Shown here piece by piece: positions 1-7,028 of a stretch of 17,884 nt of DNA. Made by a program: the position numbers and the translations under genes. The notes below the pieces were generated by a model, which worked only from the letters and a program-made list of their open reading frames with translations, searched no databases and was not told where the DNA came from. Source of the DNA: Nitrososphaerales archaeon TH5893 (GTDB taxonomy: Archaea; Thermoproteota; Nitrososphaeria; Nitrososphaerales; Nitrososphaeraceae); assembly GCA_014523685.1 (NCBI GenBank), contig JAATVT010000067.1, positions 1 to 17,884 on the forward strand, written 5' to 3'. Position 1 is the stretch's first letter; every line of letters begins with the position of its first letter.

Positions 1-1
1 C

Positions 2-577
2 CAGCATATAGATGCTAGAAAACTTAACCAATATCAATGGGGAAAGTATGATACAGAGGTTTATGGTGGCAGATGCGGTTACATAAAGGATAAGGGAATG
101 CAGGGAAGAGTTTCTGTTTTCCTTTCAGGCAAAATGATTTCTACTGGGGCTAAAAGCGTCTCTCAGTCTACATGGCAACTTGAACATGTCATGCATCTAT
201 TATACAAGAATAAATTGGCTAAACAAGTAAACTTAGCATACAAGGTACAAAATATCGTTGCGACACTTGACCTACATAAAAGACTTGATGTAAAGAGGGT
301 AATAGGCTCATTGTCTAACTATATTTATGAGCCTGATAACTTTCCAGGCGTAATTTACAAACCCAGCGGAAGTGGAGTCTCATGCCTCATGTTTGCATCA
401 GGAAAGGTCGTGCGGCCTGCACTTGTCTATCTACTCCAAACCAAAATGGCCAAAGTAGGTGCTCTATTCTTCGCCTCATCAATAATCATATTGTCGAATC
501 TCATTGTAGGGAATCACATTGTATCTTTAACCGAAGAAGGAATCAATGCACTTAGGTTTCTGCATGAGAGTAAATGA
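2..577 (+). CDS. TBP-like transcription factor (5' partial)
   Basis: A divergent TATA-box-binding-protein-like factor that would bind promoter DNA and recruit TFB. The frame is open from base 2 with no start codon in view, so the N-terminus lies outside the window; the ATG at 98 is internal. Of 191 visible residues, the end of the first TBP lobe is clear (GRVSVFLSGKMISTGAKS). Then come a helix and the second lobe (KVQNIVATLDL, YEPDNFPGVIY, CLMFASGKVV). After that SGKVV the usual TGAKS and final helix are missing. The protein instead continues with a stretch (RPALVYLLQTKMAKVGALFF) that itself resembles the FPGLVY-to-SGK strand region of a TBP lobe, and then a short helix-like tail. Archaea often carry several TBP paralogues; this looks like an unorthodox one. 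Family assignment is good; function as a general factor is less sure. Confidence 0.72.
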   Translation, partial: QHIDARKLNQYQWGKYDTEVYGGRCGYIKDKGMQGRVSVFLSGKMISTGAKSVSQSTWQLEHVMHLLYKNKLAKQVNLAYKVQNIVATLDLHKRLDVKRVIGSLSNYIYEPDNFPGVIYKPSGSGVSCLMFASGKVVRPALVYLLQTKMAKVGALFFASSIIILSNLIVGNHIVSLTEEGINALRFLHESK

Positions 578-822
578 ATTGATTCAAACTTATTTCTAAA
601 TACATCGGGTAAACTAATTTACGCTATAGATGTGAACAAGCATTATGTTAATTGTAAGCTGAGTAAATAGCTATCACAAAATACGCTAAATGCTATATTT
701 TGCAATATCAGGTAATAAACCCAATATAACCACTATACCCTTCGAACATCTCGATTTAATGCTTTGCTTTGCGACCATTGTTTAAGTCAAAATCGATTAA
801 CAATGTCTATTAACTAATTAAA

Positions 823-2100
823 GTGCACATATGGACTGCTATCATTGACTTGATTATTAACTACTTACACCCGTTGTTCGGTTGTATATCCATTACAGCA
901 GTTGCTCTGATGTTATTCCCGACGTCGGCAGTCAATTCCGCTTCTACCGGAGTTACAGAACTATCATCCAATTGTATAACATTTGATACCGAAGTGAACA
1001 TAATCACAATAACTTGCAAGCACGTAAATCTAACAAATATTGATAATGAGATAAGGAATCCGGATATTCTACATAAAGAAAGTACTGATGGAGTTTGGTT
1101 ATTAAATGCTGGTATAGTGATTGAACAAGGTGCTTCGCTTTACATCAACTCTACAGATACCTCATGGCTCAAGATAGTTGCGCCACGAGATACCGAAACA
1201 ACTGTTACAGGAGAGGATGAGGATGGAGAAGAAAATCATATCGCAAAAGCAAATGGTATAGAGGTATTAGGTAGTCTGAAGATTGATTCTATTAAAATGA
1301 CTTCCTGGGATGTATCCACCAATAGTTATGCATTAAATGAAGGCAAGAGAAATCTCAGGGGAACAGAATATGAAGTCCAATTGGGTTCCCCGAGACCATT
1401 TATTAGTGTTGAAGGAGAAGCAACAGGTACAACAGACATAACTAATTCGGAGATAGCATTTCTTGGATATGAAGGAGGAGTTGGGGGAGGACCTGTCGTT
1501 GGCCTTACATATTTTGGTGGAGATGGAAGTATAGTAAAAAATAACAACATACATCATCTTTACTTTGCTTTCTACTCAAATGGTGTTGGTAATATAACAA
1601 TAGAGAATAATCATATCCACCACAGTGGTCATTATGGTCTTGATCCCCATACTGGGACTCATGATCTGATAATCCGTAACAATACAGTAAATGACAATGG
1701 GTCTATAGGGATTATCTGTTCTCTTGATTGTTACAATATAGTGATAGAAGATAATATCGTCTATAACAATACCAAGATGGGAATAATGTTTAGCAGAAAT
1801 ATGTTTGATTCTGTAGCTAGAAATAATATAGTTAGTGGTGAGGAACAGGGTATAGTTATCTCGGAGTCTCACAATAATGAAATCTATAATAATACAGTTT
1901 CAGATAGTGGTCGTGGAATAGATATAGACAAAGCATCATATGAGAACATAATATCTGACAATATCATAAAGAATATACCAGATATATCTGATGCATTCTT
2001 CATTGAAGAAGGAGCGGCTGAACAGAATAATTTGTATTCCAATAAACTAGTGAATACATATGGACAGGAAATTGATCTTGACGAGAAGAGAATAGAATAG
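823..2100 (+). CDS. Secreted parallel beta-helix protein, AlgG-like mannuronan C5-epimerase family
   Basis: Probable extracellular polysaccharide-modifying enzyme. The start is GTG at 823, the only candidate just after an in-frame TAA at 811. A hydrophobic segment at residues 17-37 ending in NSA gives a plausible signal peptide. From about residue 140 onward it is a right-handed beta-helix of PbH1/NosD-type repeats rich in NN and NNT turns. The order of motifs follows bacterial AlgG: MTSWD (159-163), RPF (191-193), IAFLGY (211-216), a LYFAFY turn, then YGLDPH (271-276). The Tyr, Asp and His of YGLDPH match the catalytic Y-x-x-D-P-H of alginate epimerases. The Arg that follows about 26 residues later in AlgG (VSRE) is here CSLD (299-302), so activity is uncertain. 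No alginate biosynthesis or export genes are visible nearby. It could instead be a non-alginate epimerase or lyase, or a structural surface protein. Confidence 0.68.
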   Translation: MHIWTAIIDLIINYLHPLFGCISITAVALMLFPTSAVNSASTGVTELSSNCITFDTEVNIITITCKHVNLTNIDNEIRNPDILHKESTDGVWLLNAGIVIEQGASLYINSTDTSWLKIVAPRDTETTVTGEDEDGEENHIAKANGIEVLGSLKIDSIKMTSWDVSTNSYALNEGKRNLRGTEYEVQLGSPRPFISVEGEATGTTDITNSEIAFLGYEGGVGGGPVVGLTYFGGDGSIVKNNNIHHLYFAFYSNGVGNITIENNHIHHSGHYGLDPHTGTHDLIIRNNTVNDNGSIGIICSLDCYNIVIEDNIVYNNTKMGIMFSRNMFDSVARNNIVSGEEQGIVISESHNNEIYNNTVSDSGRGIDIDKASYENIISDNIIKNIPDISDAFFIEEGAAEQNNLYSNKLVNTYGQEIDLDEKRIE

Positions 2101-2362
2101 AACGTGATTAGATCCTTTCCCTTTATACAAGCGCAGTACTTAAGAGATAAATAAATAAACAAATCTAATAGCATCAAAATGATGATAATTAATTATTTTG
2201 TGCTCACTCGTATAAATCTAGAACTGACTATTCTAACATCCTTTCATTTCCTTACTCTTAAATGACTGCCAATATTAATTTGTCCAATTGTTGTATTGAA
2301 GGCGGAGGATATGATAGTGAGTTGTTCACTAATCTATAAAATCGCTGGAATGAAATATCTAT

Positions 2363-2371
2363 TCTTAAATA
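2363..2371 (+). promoter_or_regulatory. TATA-like box of the 2394 gene
   Basis: The sequence TCTTAAATA is centred 27 nt before the ATG at 2394. In a leaderless archaeal transcript this would place transcription start on or beside the start codon. Inferred from sequence only. Confidence 0.45.
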
Positions 2372-2393
2372 GGGCTGTAATATATCAACTTAT

Positions 2394-2681
2394 ATGAGAT
2401 TTCTAATTAGAACCAGAATACCTGCAGAACCAGGGAACAAATTGATACAAGACCCTAACTTTCTGACGAAACTTGAAGAATACATGAACAAAGTCAAACC
2501 TGAAGCATCATACTTTATGCCTATTGATGGACAAAGATCATGCGCTTTCATAGTCAACGTCGAAAGGAATGACCAAGTACCTGCTATGGTCGAACCTCTA
2601 TTCCAGTGGATGGGTGCTAATGTGGACGTGATTCCTGTAATGAACTTTGATGAGCTGAGAAACGGACTTAGAAATAGGTAA
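2394..2681 (+). CDS. Small conserved-type protein, ferredoxin-like alpha/beta fold suspected
   Basis: A 95-residue soluble protein with no signal peptide or membrane segment. The layout is a first strand (MRFLIRTRIP), a helix (residues 23-35, LTKLEEYMNKVK), a strand containing SYFMP, a strand CAFIVNVE, a second helix (PAMVEPLFQWM) and a final strand (NVDVIPVMN), followed by DELRNGL. This beta-alpha-beta-beta-alpha-beta order resembles dimeric alpha/beta-barrel proteins such as the DUF3303 and GYD groups. No catalytic residues can be assigned. The start is supported by a TATA-like box 27 nt upstream, and the gene appears to be transcribed alone. Function unknown. Confidence 0.75.
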   Translation: MRFLIRTRIPAEPGNKLIQDPNFLTKLEEYMNKVKPEASYFMPIDGQRSCAFIVNVERNDQVPAMVEPLFQWMGANVDVIPVMNFDELRNGLRNR

Positions 2682-3026
2682 TCTTACGCATTAACTTTTT
2701 GAATAAAAGAGAAAGCCCCCCCAAGAAAAAAACATGGCGTAATGATACCAGAGTTGATCTAAGGTCTTGCGGCTATGAGATCTTTGCATTATAGGTTACA
2801 CACCAAAAGAACTAAAGAATTCTAAGATATTCTCTGACTTAGTTCAGCCAATTTTTTTCTTATAGCATGAGGTTTTCGATTTATTTTGGTAACTCACTCG
2901 ACCTGAGTCACTTACAAGCAATTTAAGCAAGATATTGTATAATAATAGATAGATAATGCCAATTGCTGCATCTTATGATTCAACAACAAGCACTAAACCT
3001 TAAGCACCAACTGGGGTAGGTTAGTG
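2682..3026. other. Intergenic region between convergent genes
   Basis: This 345-bp gap separates the plus-strand 2394 gene from the minus-strand Rieske gene. It holds a C7 run at 2707-2713, an A7 run shortly after it, and a hairpin followed by a T7 run (2808-2857, listed separately). No coding frame with a plausible start was seen. Confidence 0.6.
2808..2857 (+). terminator. Possible hairpin plus oligo-T terminator
   Basis: GAACTAA (2808-2814) pairs with TTAGTTC (2838-2844), and inside it AGAAT (2815-2819) pairs with ATTCT (2828-2832) with a 5-nt bulge on one side. Seven thymines follow at 2851-2857. Archaeal termination depends mainly on T-runs. This lies about 130-175 nt after the stop of the 2394 gene, so a closer TTTTT at 2696-2700 may be used first. 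Confidence 0.3.
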
Positions 3027-3443
3027 TTAAAGCCGTAGCTTGATACTGCTACCTTCAACTTTAACTTCATAGACCTCCTGATCATATGTTTTGATTTGAG
3101 ACAGAAGTCGACCAGCATATTCCATATATTTTTGCAAATTAACTGGTAAAGAGTCAATTTCTAATGATGGGAATTTTGGATCTGACACCTTCTTTCCTGT
3201 CGTAATATCAAATCTTGCTCCGTGCATGGGGCAAGTTACAATATTACCTTGGATATGTCCCATTGAAAGCGGAGCATTTGTATGACTACATCGATCGTTT
3301 AGCGCATAAAACTTACCGTCTAGGTTTGCGATCATTATTTCTTTTCCATTAAATTCAATATGCTTCATCTTACCAGAAGGGATTTCTTCGACTTTTGCAA
3401 CTTCGACATAAGATTCATTGTTAGACATAAGCAAATGATCCAT
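3027..3443 (-). CDS. Rieske-type [2Fe-2S] ferredoxin
   Basis: A soluble electron-transfer protein of the Rieske/non-haem ferredoxin family (138 residues). The cluster ligands are Cys52 and His54 (RCSHTNAPL) and Cys71 and His74 (CPMHGARFD), a C-x-H-x16-C-x2-H arrangement typical of the fold. There is no membrane anchor, so a cytoplasmic carrier for an oxygenase or reductase is most likely; no such partner lies beside it. An extra segment of about 20 residues (roughly 103-122, rich in K, Y and L and helix-like) sits just before the last strands (YEVKVEG), where plain Rieske ferredoxins have a short turn. Two starts are possible: the ATG at 3443, or the one at 3428 (Met6). The TATA-like box centred near 3452 is only 9 nt from the first but 24 nt from the second, so Met6 may be the true start. 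Confidence 0.88.
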   Translation of the reverse strand: MDHLLMSNNESYVEVAKVEEIPSGKMKHIEFNGKEIMIANLDGKFYALNDRCSHTNAPLSMGHIQGNIVTCPMHGARFDITTGKKVSDPKFPSLEIDSLPVNLQKYMEYAGRLLSQIKTYDQEVYEVKVEGSSIKLRL

Positions 3444-3446
3444 GGA

Positions 3447-3456
3447 TTTTATTTAA
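3447..3456 (-). promoter_or_regulatory. TATA-like box of the Rieske gene
   Basis: On the minus strand this reads TTAAATAAAA. Its centre is 24 nt before the ATG at 3428 and 9 nt before the ATG at 3443, which favours the downstream start if the transcript is leaderless. Confidence 0.45.
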
Positions 3457-3631
3457 GCCTAGGGGTTCCGCCACTCCCGAATTGATTTCTCTATACTAAA
3501 GTTAATCATTATGTAGAATTTGATTAATCCAAAGAATGCTGGTTGTACCAAATAGTCATTAGCTTGAATTATTAGGACTTCACATCAATTCATTGCAGAA
3601 TAAACCCTAGACTAGACGCTTGAAAAATGCC

Positions 3632-4066
3632 TTAGGCTAAACCAAGTTGCCTCATTAGGCCTCCTAAGTCATAGAAAAGATTCTCTTCGTCAATCTGACC
3701 ATTATTCCAGTGGGCTACGGTACAAAAATCAACCTGAAATTTCTTATTAGTAGGTGGAATTGAGTTACCTCCAGGGACCGTCATAGGACCTTTGTGTGTG
3801 CCTGAGAATATAGCAATAGAGCAAGTCCAATCCCCTTGACCAAAAAGTACTTTGTACGGATTGTTTTCTACGTGATTGTCAGGAAATATCTTGAACATTT
3901 CGATTCCCTCCCTCTTGTGTATCTCTAGTCCTCTAGTTGGTTCGCTCTGACCTGGCCACCTTACTATGACATCGTTAGTATGGCGCTTGCTAAATGTATC
4001 CCAATCTTGACTATTCCATGCATCATCCAAAGTTTTCATTAATTGAAGGTTTTCTTCCATCCCCAT
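3632..4066 (-). CDS. SnoaL-like (NTF2-fold) ester cyclase-type protein
   Basis: A 144-residue soluble protein of the SnoaL/polyketide-cyclase-like NTF2 superfamily, which uses a cone-shaped pocket for small-molecule isomerisation, cyclisation or hydrolysis, or simply for binding. Family hallmarks: an N-terminal helix with NLQLMKTLDDAWNSQDWD (residues 6-23), the strand VIVRWPG, RGLEIHKREG and MFKIFPDNH in the middle, and the paired strands WTCSIAIFSGTHKGP and KKFQVDFCTVAHWNNGQIDEE before a short C-terminal helix. Substrate cannot be read from the sequence. The ATG at 4066 is favoured by a TATA-like box 26 nt upstream; Met3 (4060) is possible. It is divergent from the dehydrogenase at 4326 across a 259-bp gap, which may hint at shared regulation but does not prove it. 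Confidence 0.8.
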   Translation of the reverse strand: MGMEENLQLMKTLDDAWNSQDWDTFSKRHTNDVIVRWPGQSEPTRGLEIHKREGIEMFKIFPDNHVENNPYKVLFGQGDWTCSIAIFSGTHKGPMTVPGGNSIPPTNKKFQVDFCTVAHWNNGQIDEENLFYDLGGLMRQLGLA

Positions 4067-4087
4067 GATGTGCTGTACTGGTCAGAA

Positions 4088-4096
4088 TAATATAAG
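4088..4096 (-). promoter_or_regulatory. TATA-like box of the SnoaL-like gene
   Basis: On the minus strand this reads CTTATATTA, centred about 26 nt before the ATG at 4066. It fits a leaderless transcript starting at or next to that codon. Confidence 0.45.
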
Positions 4097-4295
4097 AGGA
4101 GATCATCGCTTGCTCTTTTGGGTTGAAATGAGTTACAAAAAAGTAGTGTCCAGACCTCAAAGCAATTTGGCAGTTCCAAAATCTAGTTAAGAATATGAAC
4201 CAAATTGAACTATAATCTTATAAAGGCCATTATATCGCTGAGCAAAGCACGGAACCGAAGACTTGGTTGTATTGTACCTATAATTAGAAAACAAG

Positions 4296-4304
4296 CTTTA
4301 TTTG
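4296..4304 (+). promoter_or_regulatory. TATA-like box of the SDR gene
   Basis: The sequence CTTTATTTG is centred 26 nt before the ATG at 4326, with no Shine-Dalgarno motif between them. This fits a leaderless transcript. Confidence 0.42.
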
Positions 4305-4325
4305 TATTAGTCAAGAGATAGTGCT

Positions 4326-5168
4326 ATGTCAGTTAGTCAGAAGGTTGCCATTGTTACAGGTAGCTCTAGTGGCATAGGTTTGGAGACCTCTGTATCCTTA
4401 GCACAAAATGGATTTCTCACATATGCAACAATGCGTAATCTAGATAAAAGCTCTATCATCAAGACAGCAGCGGATAATGAGGGCCTTCCCATTAAAGTAG
4501 TACAGCTAAATGTTGCTGATAACCGCATGATCAATAACGCTATACAAGCTATTGTCTCAGAAGCTGGTAGAATAGATATTTTGGTAAATAATGCAGGCTA
4601 TGGACTGGTTGGTGCATTCGAGGACCTTTCAATAGACGACGAAATAAAAAATCAGTATGAAACCAATGTATTTGGTCTGATGAGAGTCACCCAGGCAGTT
4701 CTTCCAATCATGAGAAGGCAAAAATCAGGCATTATAGTCAATGTGAGTTCTGGGGCAGGGCTATTTGGTTATCCTGGAGGTTCGGCATATGTAAGTACTA
4801 AATTTGCAGTTGAAGGCCTGAGTGAGTCCATGGCGTACGAATTAGAGCCTTTTGGTATAAAAGTGGTATTGATAGAACCTGGATTCATCAAAACTAACTT
4901 TGCAAATGCGATGGTCTTAGCTAAGAAAGCACAAGATCCGAGTTCGCCATATTCGGAAATGATGCAAAGGATACAAGCAAACTCAAAAGAAATGGCAAAA
5001 AATGCTTCTTCTGTTGATGTTGTCTCAAAAGCTATCCTAGAAGCAGTCAAAAGCAAAAGTCCAAACCTCCGATATCTTGTAGGTAAAGATGTGGAAGCCT
5101 GGGCCGCGAGCAAGAAGACCATGGAAGATACCGAATTCCATAACATGATGCAAAATCTTACACGCTAA
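4326..5168 (+). CDS. Classical short-chain dehydrogenase/reductase (SDR)
   Basis: An NAD(P)-dependent oxidoreductase of the classical SDR family (280 residues, cytoplasmic). The Rossmann cofactor motif TGSSSGIG is at residues 11-18 and NNAG at 88-91. The catalytic tetrad is visible as Asn114, Ser142, Tyr155 and Lys159 (YVSTK), with PGFIKT after the sixth strand. Arg37 follows the second strand (ATMRN), which often goes with NADPH preference. The C-terminal region, including SSPYSEMMQRI and a conserved-looking LRYLVGKD, resembles the subgroup annotated as generic SDR oxidoreductases; the substrate is not predictable. A TATA-like box 26 nt upstream supports the ATG. The stop overlaps another ATG (TAATG), but the frame that follows is only 33 codons. 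Confidence 0.93.
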   Translation: MSVSQKVAIVTGSSSGIGLETSVSLAQNGFLTYATMRNLDKSSIIKTAADNEGLPIKVVQLNVADNRMINNAIQAIVSEAGRIDILVNNAGYGLVGAFEDLSIDDEIKNQYETNVFGLMRVTQAVLPIMRRQKSGIIVNVSSGAGLFGYPGGSAYVSTKFAVEGLSESMAYELEPFGIKVVLIEPGFIKTNFANAMVLAKKAQDPSSPYSEMMQRIQANSKEMAKNASSVDVVSKAILEAVKSKSPNLRYLVGKDVEAWAASKKTMEDTEFHNMMQNLTR

Positions 5169-5466
5169 TGTATTTCATAGAAAACTATACGACCCTCCAT
5201 CAAGAAACTTTCAAGAGATTATTGAAAGCACGAGACCATCACAAAGGCCTATGTAAATTCTTCAAATGATCTATACCTAATCTCTGCTTTTTTAGCTAGG
5301 GCTAATACATACTTCTATCACATTTTTTGACATTGCATTGAATTAACTACGACATAATTTCATGCCCTCTCTCTCCCTGCATAGTATACGAACCATTTTA
5401 AGCAAACTATCATTTCCTTTTGTCAGTTGACTATGATTTTTCATATTACGGAGGCCCTTGTAAGGA
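5169..5466. other. Intergenic region after the SDR gene
   Basis: A gap of about 300 bp with no convincing gene. A 33-codon frame starts at 5168 in a TAATG overlap with the SDR stop, but nothing else supports it. A T6 run near 5287-5292 could terminate the SDR transcript. Confidence 0.4.
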
Positions 5467-5643
5467 TTGAAAGAAATTACCATACGACTTAGCGACAATG
5501 AATATAGAGAATATGTACAAAAAGGCCAGTCAATGTACAGAAAAAGAATGAGAAGAATGGTAACAGAGACAGAATATGCAAGATGGGTATTTCTGCTTGG
5601 AGAATATTTTAAAAGTCAAAGTTTGAATGAGAGTGCTTCTTGA
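5467..5643 (+). CDS. Candidate small protein (58 residues), TTG start
   Basis: The frame reads LKEITIRLSDNEYREYV and continues as a basic, helix-rich peptide (MYRKRMRRM, then ETEYARWVFLLGEYFK). The start of the chain (a short strand ITIRL followed by a helix) is reminiscent of ribbon-helix-helix DNA-binding proteins, but this is weak. The only start after the in-frame TAA at 5461 is TTG at 5467, with GGAGG at 5450-5454 about 12 nt before it; otherwise the ATG at codon 23 would be needed. It ends inside the beginning of the next small frame and could also be a remnant of a longer broken gene. Confidence 0.38.
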   Translation: MKEITIRLSDNEYREYVQKGQSMYRKRMRRMVTETEYARWVFLLGEYFKSQSLNESAS

Positions 5644-5648
5644 ATCAG

Positions 5649-5762
5649 ATGCCAATAGCATCTCAGTCCATTCAAACCTTAGGCTTGATGCAGGGAGACA
5701 TAGTTCAAATATTAATGGAAAGAAAAGAGAATAACTATCTTGTGCCTAGATTTGTTGAATAG
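5649..5762 (+). CDS. Candidate very small protein (37 residues)
   Basis: The frame starts at ATG 5649, six bases after the stop of the previous small frame, and ends 14 nt before the start of the voltage-sensor-like gene. The peptide contains QSIQTLGLMQGDIVQILME and ends in LVPRFVE; no family is recognised. Its reading frame is open upstream to 5631, overlapping the previous one, so the two may instead be halves of one frameshifted gene. The tight spacing to the 5777 gene is the main support for it being real. Confidence 0.3.
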   Translation: MPIASQSIQTLGLMQGDIVQILMERKENNYLVPRFVE

Positions 5763-5764
5763 TT

Positions 5765-5769
5765 GGGAG
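5765..5769 (+). promoter_or_regulatory. Shine-Dalgarno-like site of the 5777 gene
   Basis: GGGAG lies 7 nt before the ATG at 5777. Most genes here look leaderless, so a Shine-Dalgarno-like site suggests this start is inside a longer transcript shared with the small frames upstream. Confidence 0.4.
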
Positions 5770-5776
5770 ATATGAC

Positions 5777-6226
5777 ATGAATAATGATTCGTCATCAACA
5801 ATTAGATTGAACACTATCATGGTTTATTCAAAGGTTGCGGACATTGTTGTTATTATACTACTTGTTATTTTCTTTATTAGTTTTTTAGTATTTGATTATG
5901 AAATATTGGGGCTTGATAAGGCACCTATATCCCTCCCTCATGAAACTAAGCAATATTTTGACCTTATTCCTTGGATAGTATTTGCGGTACTTGTATTCGA
6001 TCTCTATCTGAAGTATCTGATCTTAGGTAACGATTTGCGATTACTGTTCAAACATCATTGGTTAGATATAGCTATGGCAGTATCAATTCCAGTTTTAATG
6101 CCGCTTAAATTCATAAAGATAACCACAAAATTATTTAAAGTCATCAAGAGTACTAAGTTTGGTTATAAATTGGGACACAAGGTCAACAAGTTTTTGACAG
6201 TTCTTAAGCGAAAGAGTTTAAGATAG
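5777..6226 (+). CDS. Voltage-sensor-domain-like membrane protein without a pore
   Basis: A 149-residue protein with three clear hydrophobic segments (about 18-41, 61-83 and 92-109) and a fourth, lysine-striped segment. The arrangement matches the S1-S4 voltage sensor of KvAP-type channels. S2 carries Asp75 and Lys79 (FDLYLKY), S3 carries Asp97 (HHWLDIAM), and S4 has Lys111, 114, 118, 121, 124 and 127, a basic residue at nearly every third position. The chain then ends in a basic tail, where a channel would continue with an S4-S5 linker, S5, the pore loop with TVGYG and S6. No such sequence follows in any frame, so it is either a pore-less voltage sensor (as in Hv1 proton channels) or a truncated channel. 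The S2 aromatic of the usual charge-transfer centre is not at its normal spacing, which lowers certainty. Confidence 0.55.
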   Translation: MNNDSSSTIRLNTIMVYSKVADIVVIILLVIFFISFLVFDYEILGLDKAPISLPHETKQYFDLIPWIVFAVLVFDLYLKYLILGNDLRLLFKHHWLDIAMAVSIPVLMPLKFIKITTKLFKVIKSTKFGYKLGHKVNKFLTVLKRKSLR

Positions 6227-7028
6227 CAGTACAAGATAACAGATAGAAGAATTATAACCTCGATAATGAAGATGAAAGAATTATCCTATATCATAGCATT
6301 AAAGCCTAGGGTTCATCTTCTCGGTATTTTATATAGAAACAGAAGAGATCCTAAATTTAGGGAATTTCAATTTACTTGCAAATGATAGTATGTCAGCTCC
6401 TAACAACATAGGAGAGCAAAGGCTAGTGATCACCTAGCTAAATGAAGGTCGATCATTCGAAGTACATATAACGATAGACAGAAATTTTAAAGGGATATTG
6501 ATTATCTATGCTTAACATTTGTTTTTATACATGTTTCTCTGTAACCATTATTGTATAATTATTTGGCACAGAAAGTTAACAGGCCAATAGGAGTTACAAT
6601 CATTTCTGTTCGTGAATTAATGAATCACATAATCTAGTAATTGCATCACGCAAGTGAATTTAACCCAAGAATAATGATAAATTATTTTCTCGATAAAGGA
6701 TTAGTCCAACCGAGCCGAAGCAACGATCATGCAGAATGACTAAAGGCACACACGATTACATCTGTTAGGATACTAGATCTTCACCATATGAGATATTTCT
6801 GTATCTACAATGATACTCAAAGGTCTGAAGAAGATATAAGATATCTCCACTTTTTATTCCAAGAATTCAGCGAAACTTGTATTATGTATTATGTGATAAT
6901 TATAGATCCTCAGATTGGTTTCAGTATTTAGAAAAAGACGGATGCATTTCCATTGCACCAAGGATTCTCTATTAATTTATCTATTACCTATCAGCAATAT
7001 TGTAGTTAACAGGCTTACATAGAACAAT
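6227..7028. other. Gene-free 800-bp stretch
   Basis: No intact coding frame was found. The region holds a cluster of short inverted repeats at 6397-6452 (listed separately). One plus-strand frame, 6572-6931, is interrupted by only three stop positions over 120 codons and might be the relic of a decayed gene; no family is recognised. No TATA-like box at leaderless spacing was seen before the PolX start at 7029. Confidence 0.5.
6397..6452. repeat. Cluster of short inverted repeats
   Basis: Three hairpin-capable elements lie in a row: CTCCTA/TAGGAG (6397-6402 with 6409-6414, 6-nt loop); GCTAG/CTAGC (6422-6426 with 6434-6438, enclosing the palindrome TGATCA); and TCGA/TCGA around 6448. They might form a small structured RNA or the 3' end of the 5777 transcript, or may be chance in AT-rich DNA. 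Confidence 0.3.

Noticed and set aside
2177..2229. Possible C/D-box guide RNA (ATGATGA followed about 45 nt later by CTGA)
   Set aside because: There is no D'/C' pair, no terminal stem and no evident target; in AT-rich sequence the two short boxes occur often by chance.
5168..5269. A 33-codon frame whose ATG overlaps the SDR stop (TAATG)
   Set aside because: The overlap suggests translational coupling, but the peptide is short, shows no family features and could easily arise by chance.
5601..5643. Programmed -1 frameshift between the two tiny frames before the voltage-sensor gene
   Set aside because: The window in which a shift could occur (5631-5643) has no slippery heptamer, so overlap of two frames or a mutation is simpler.
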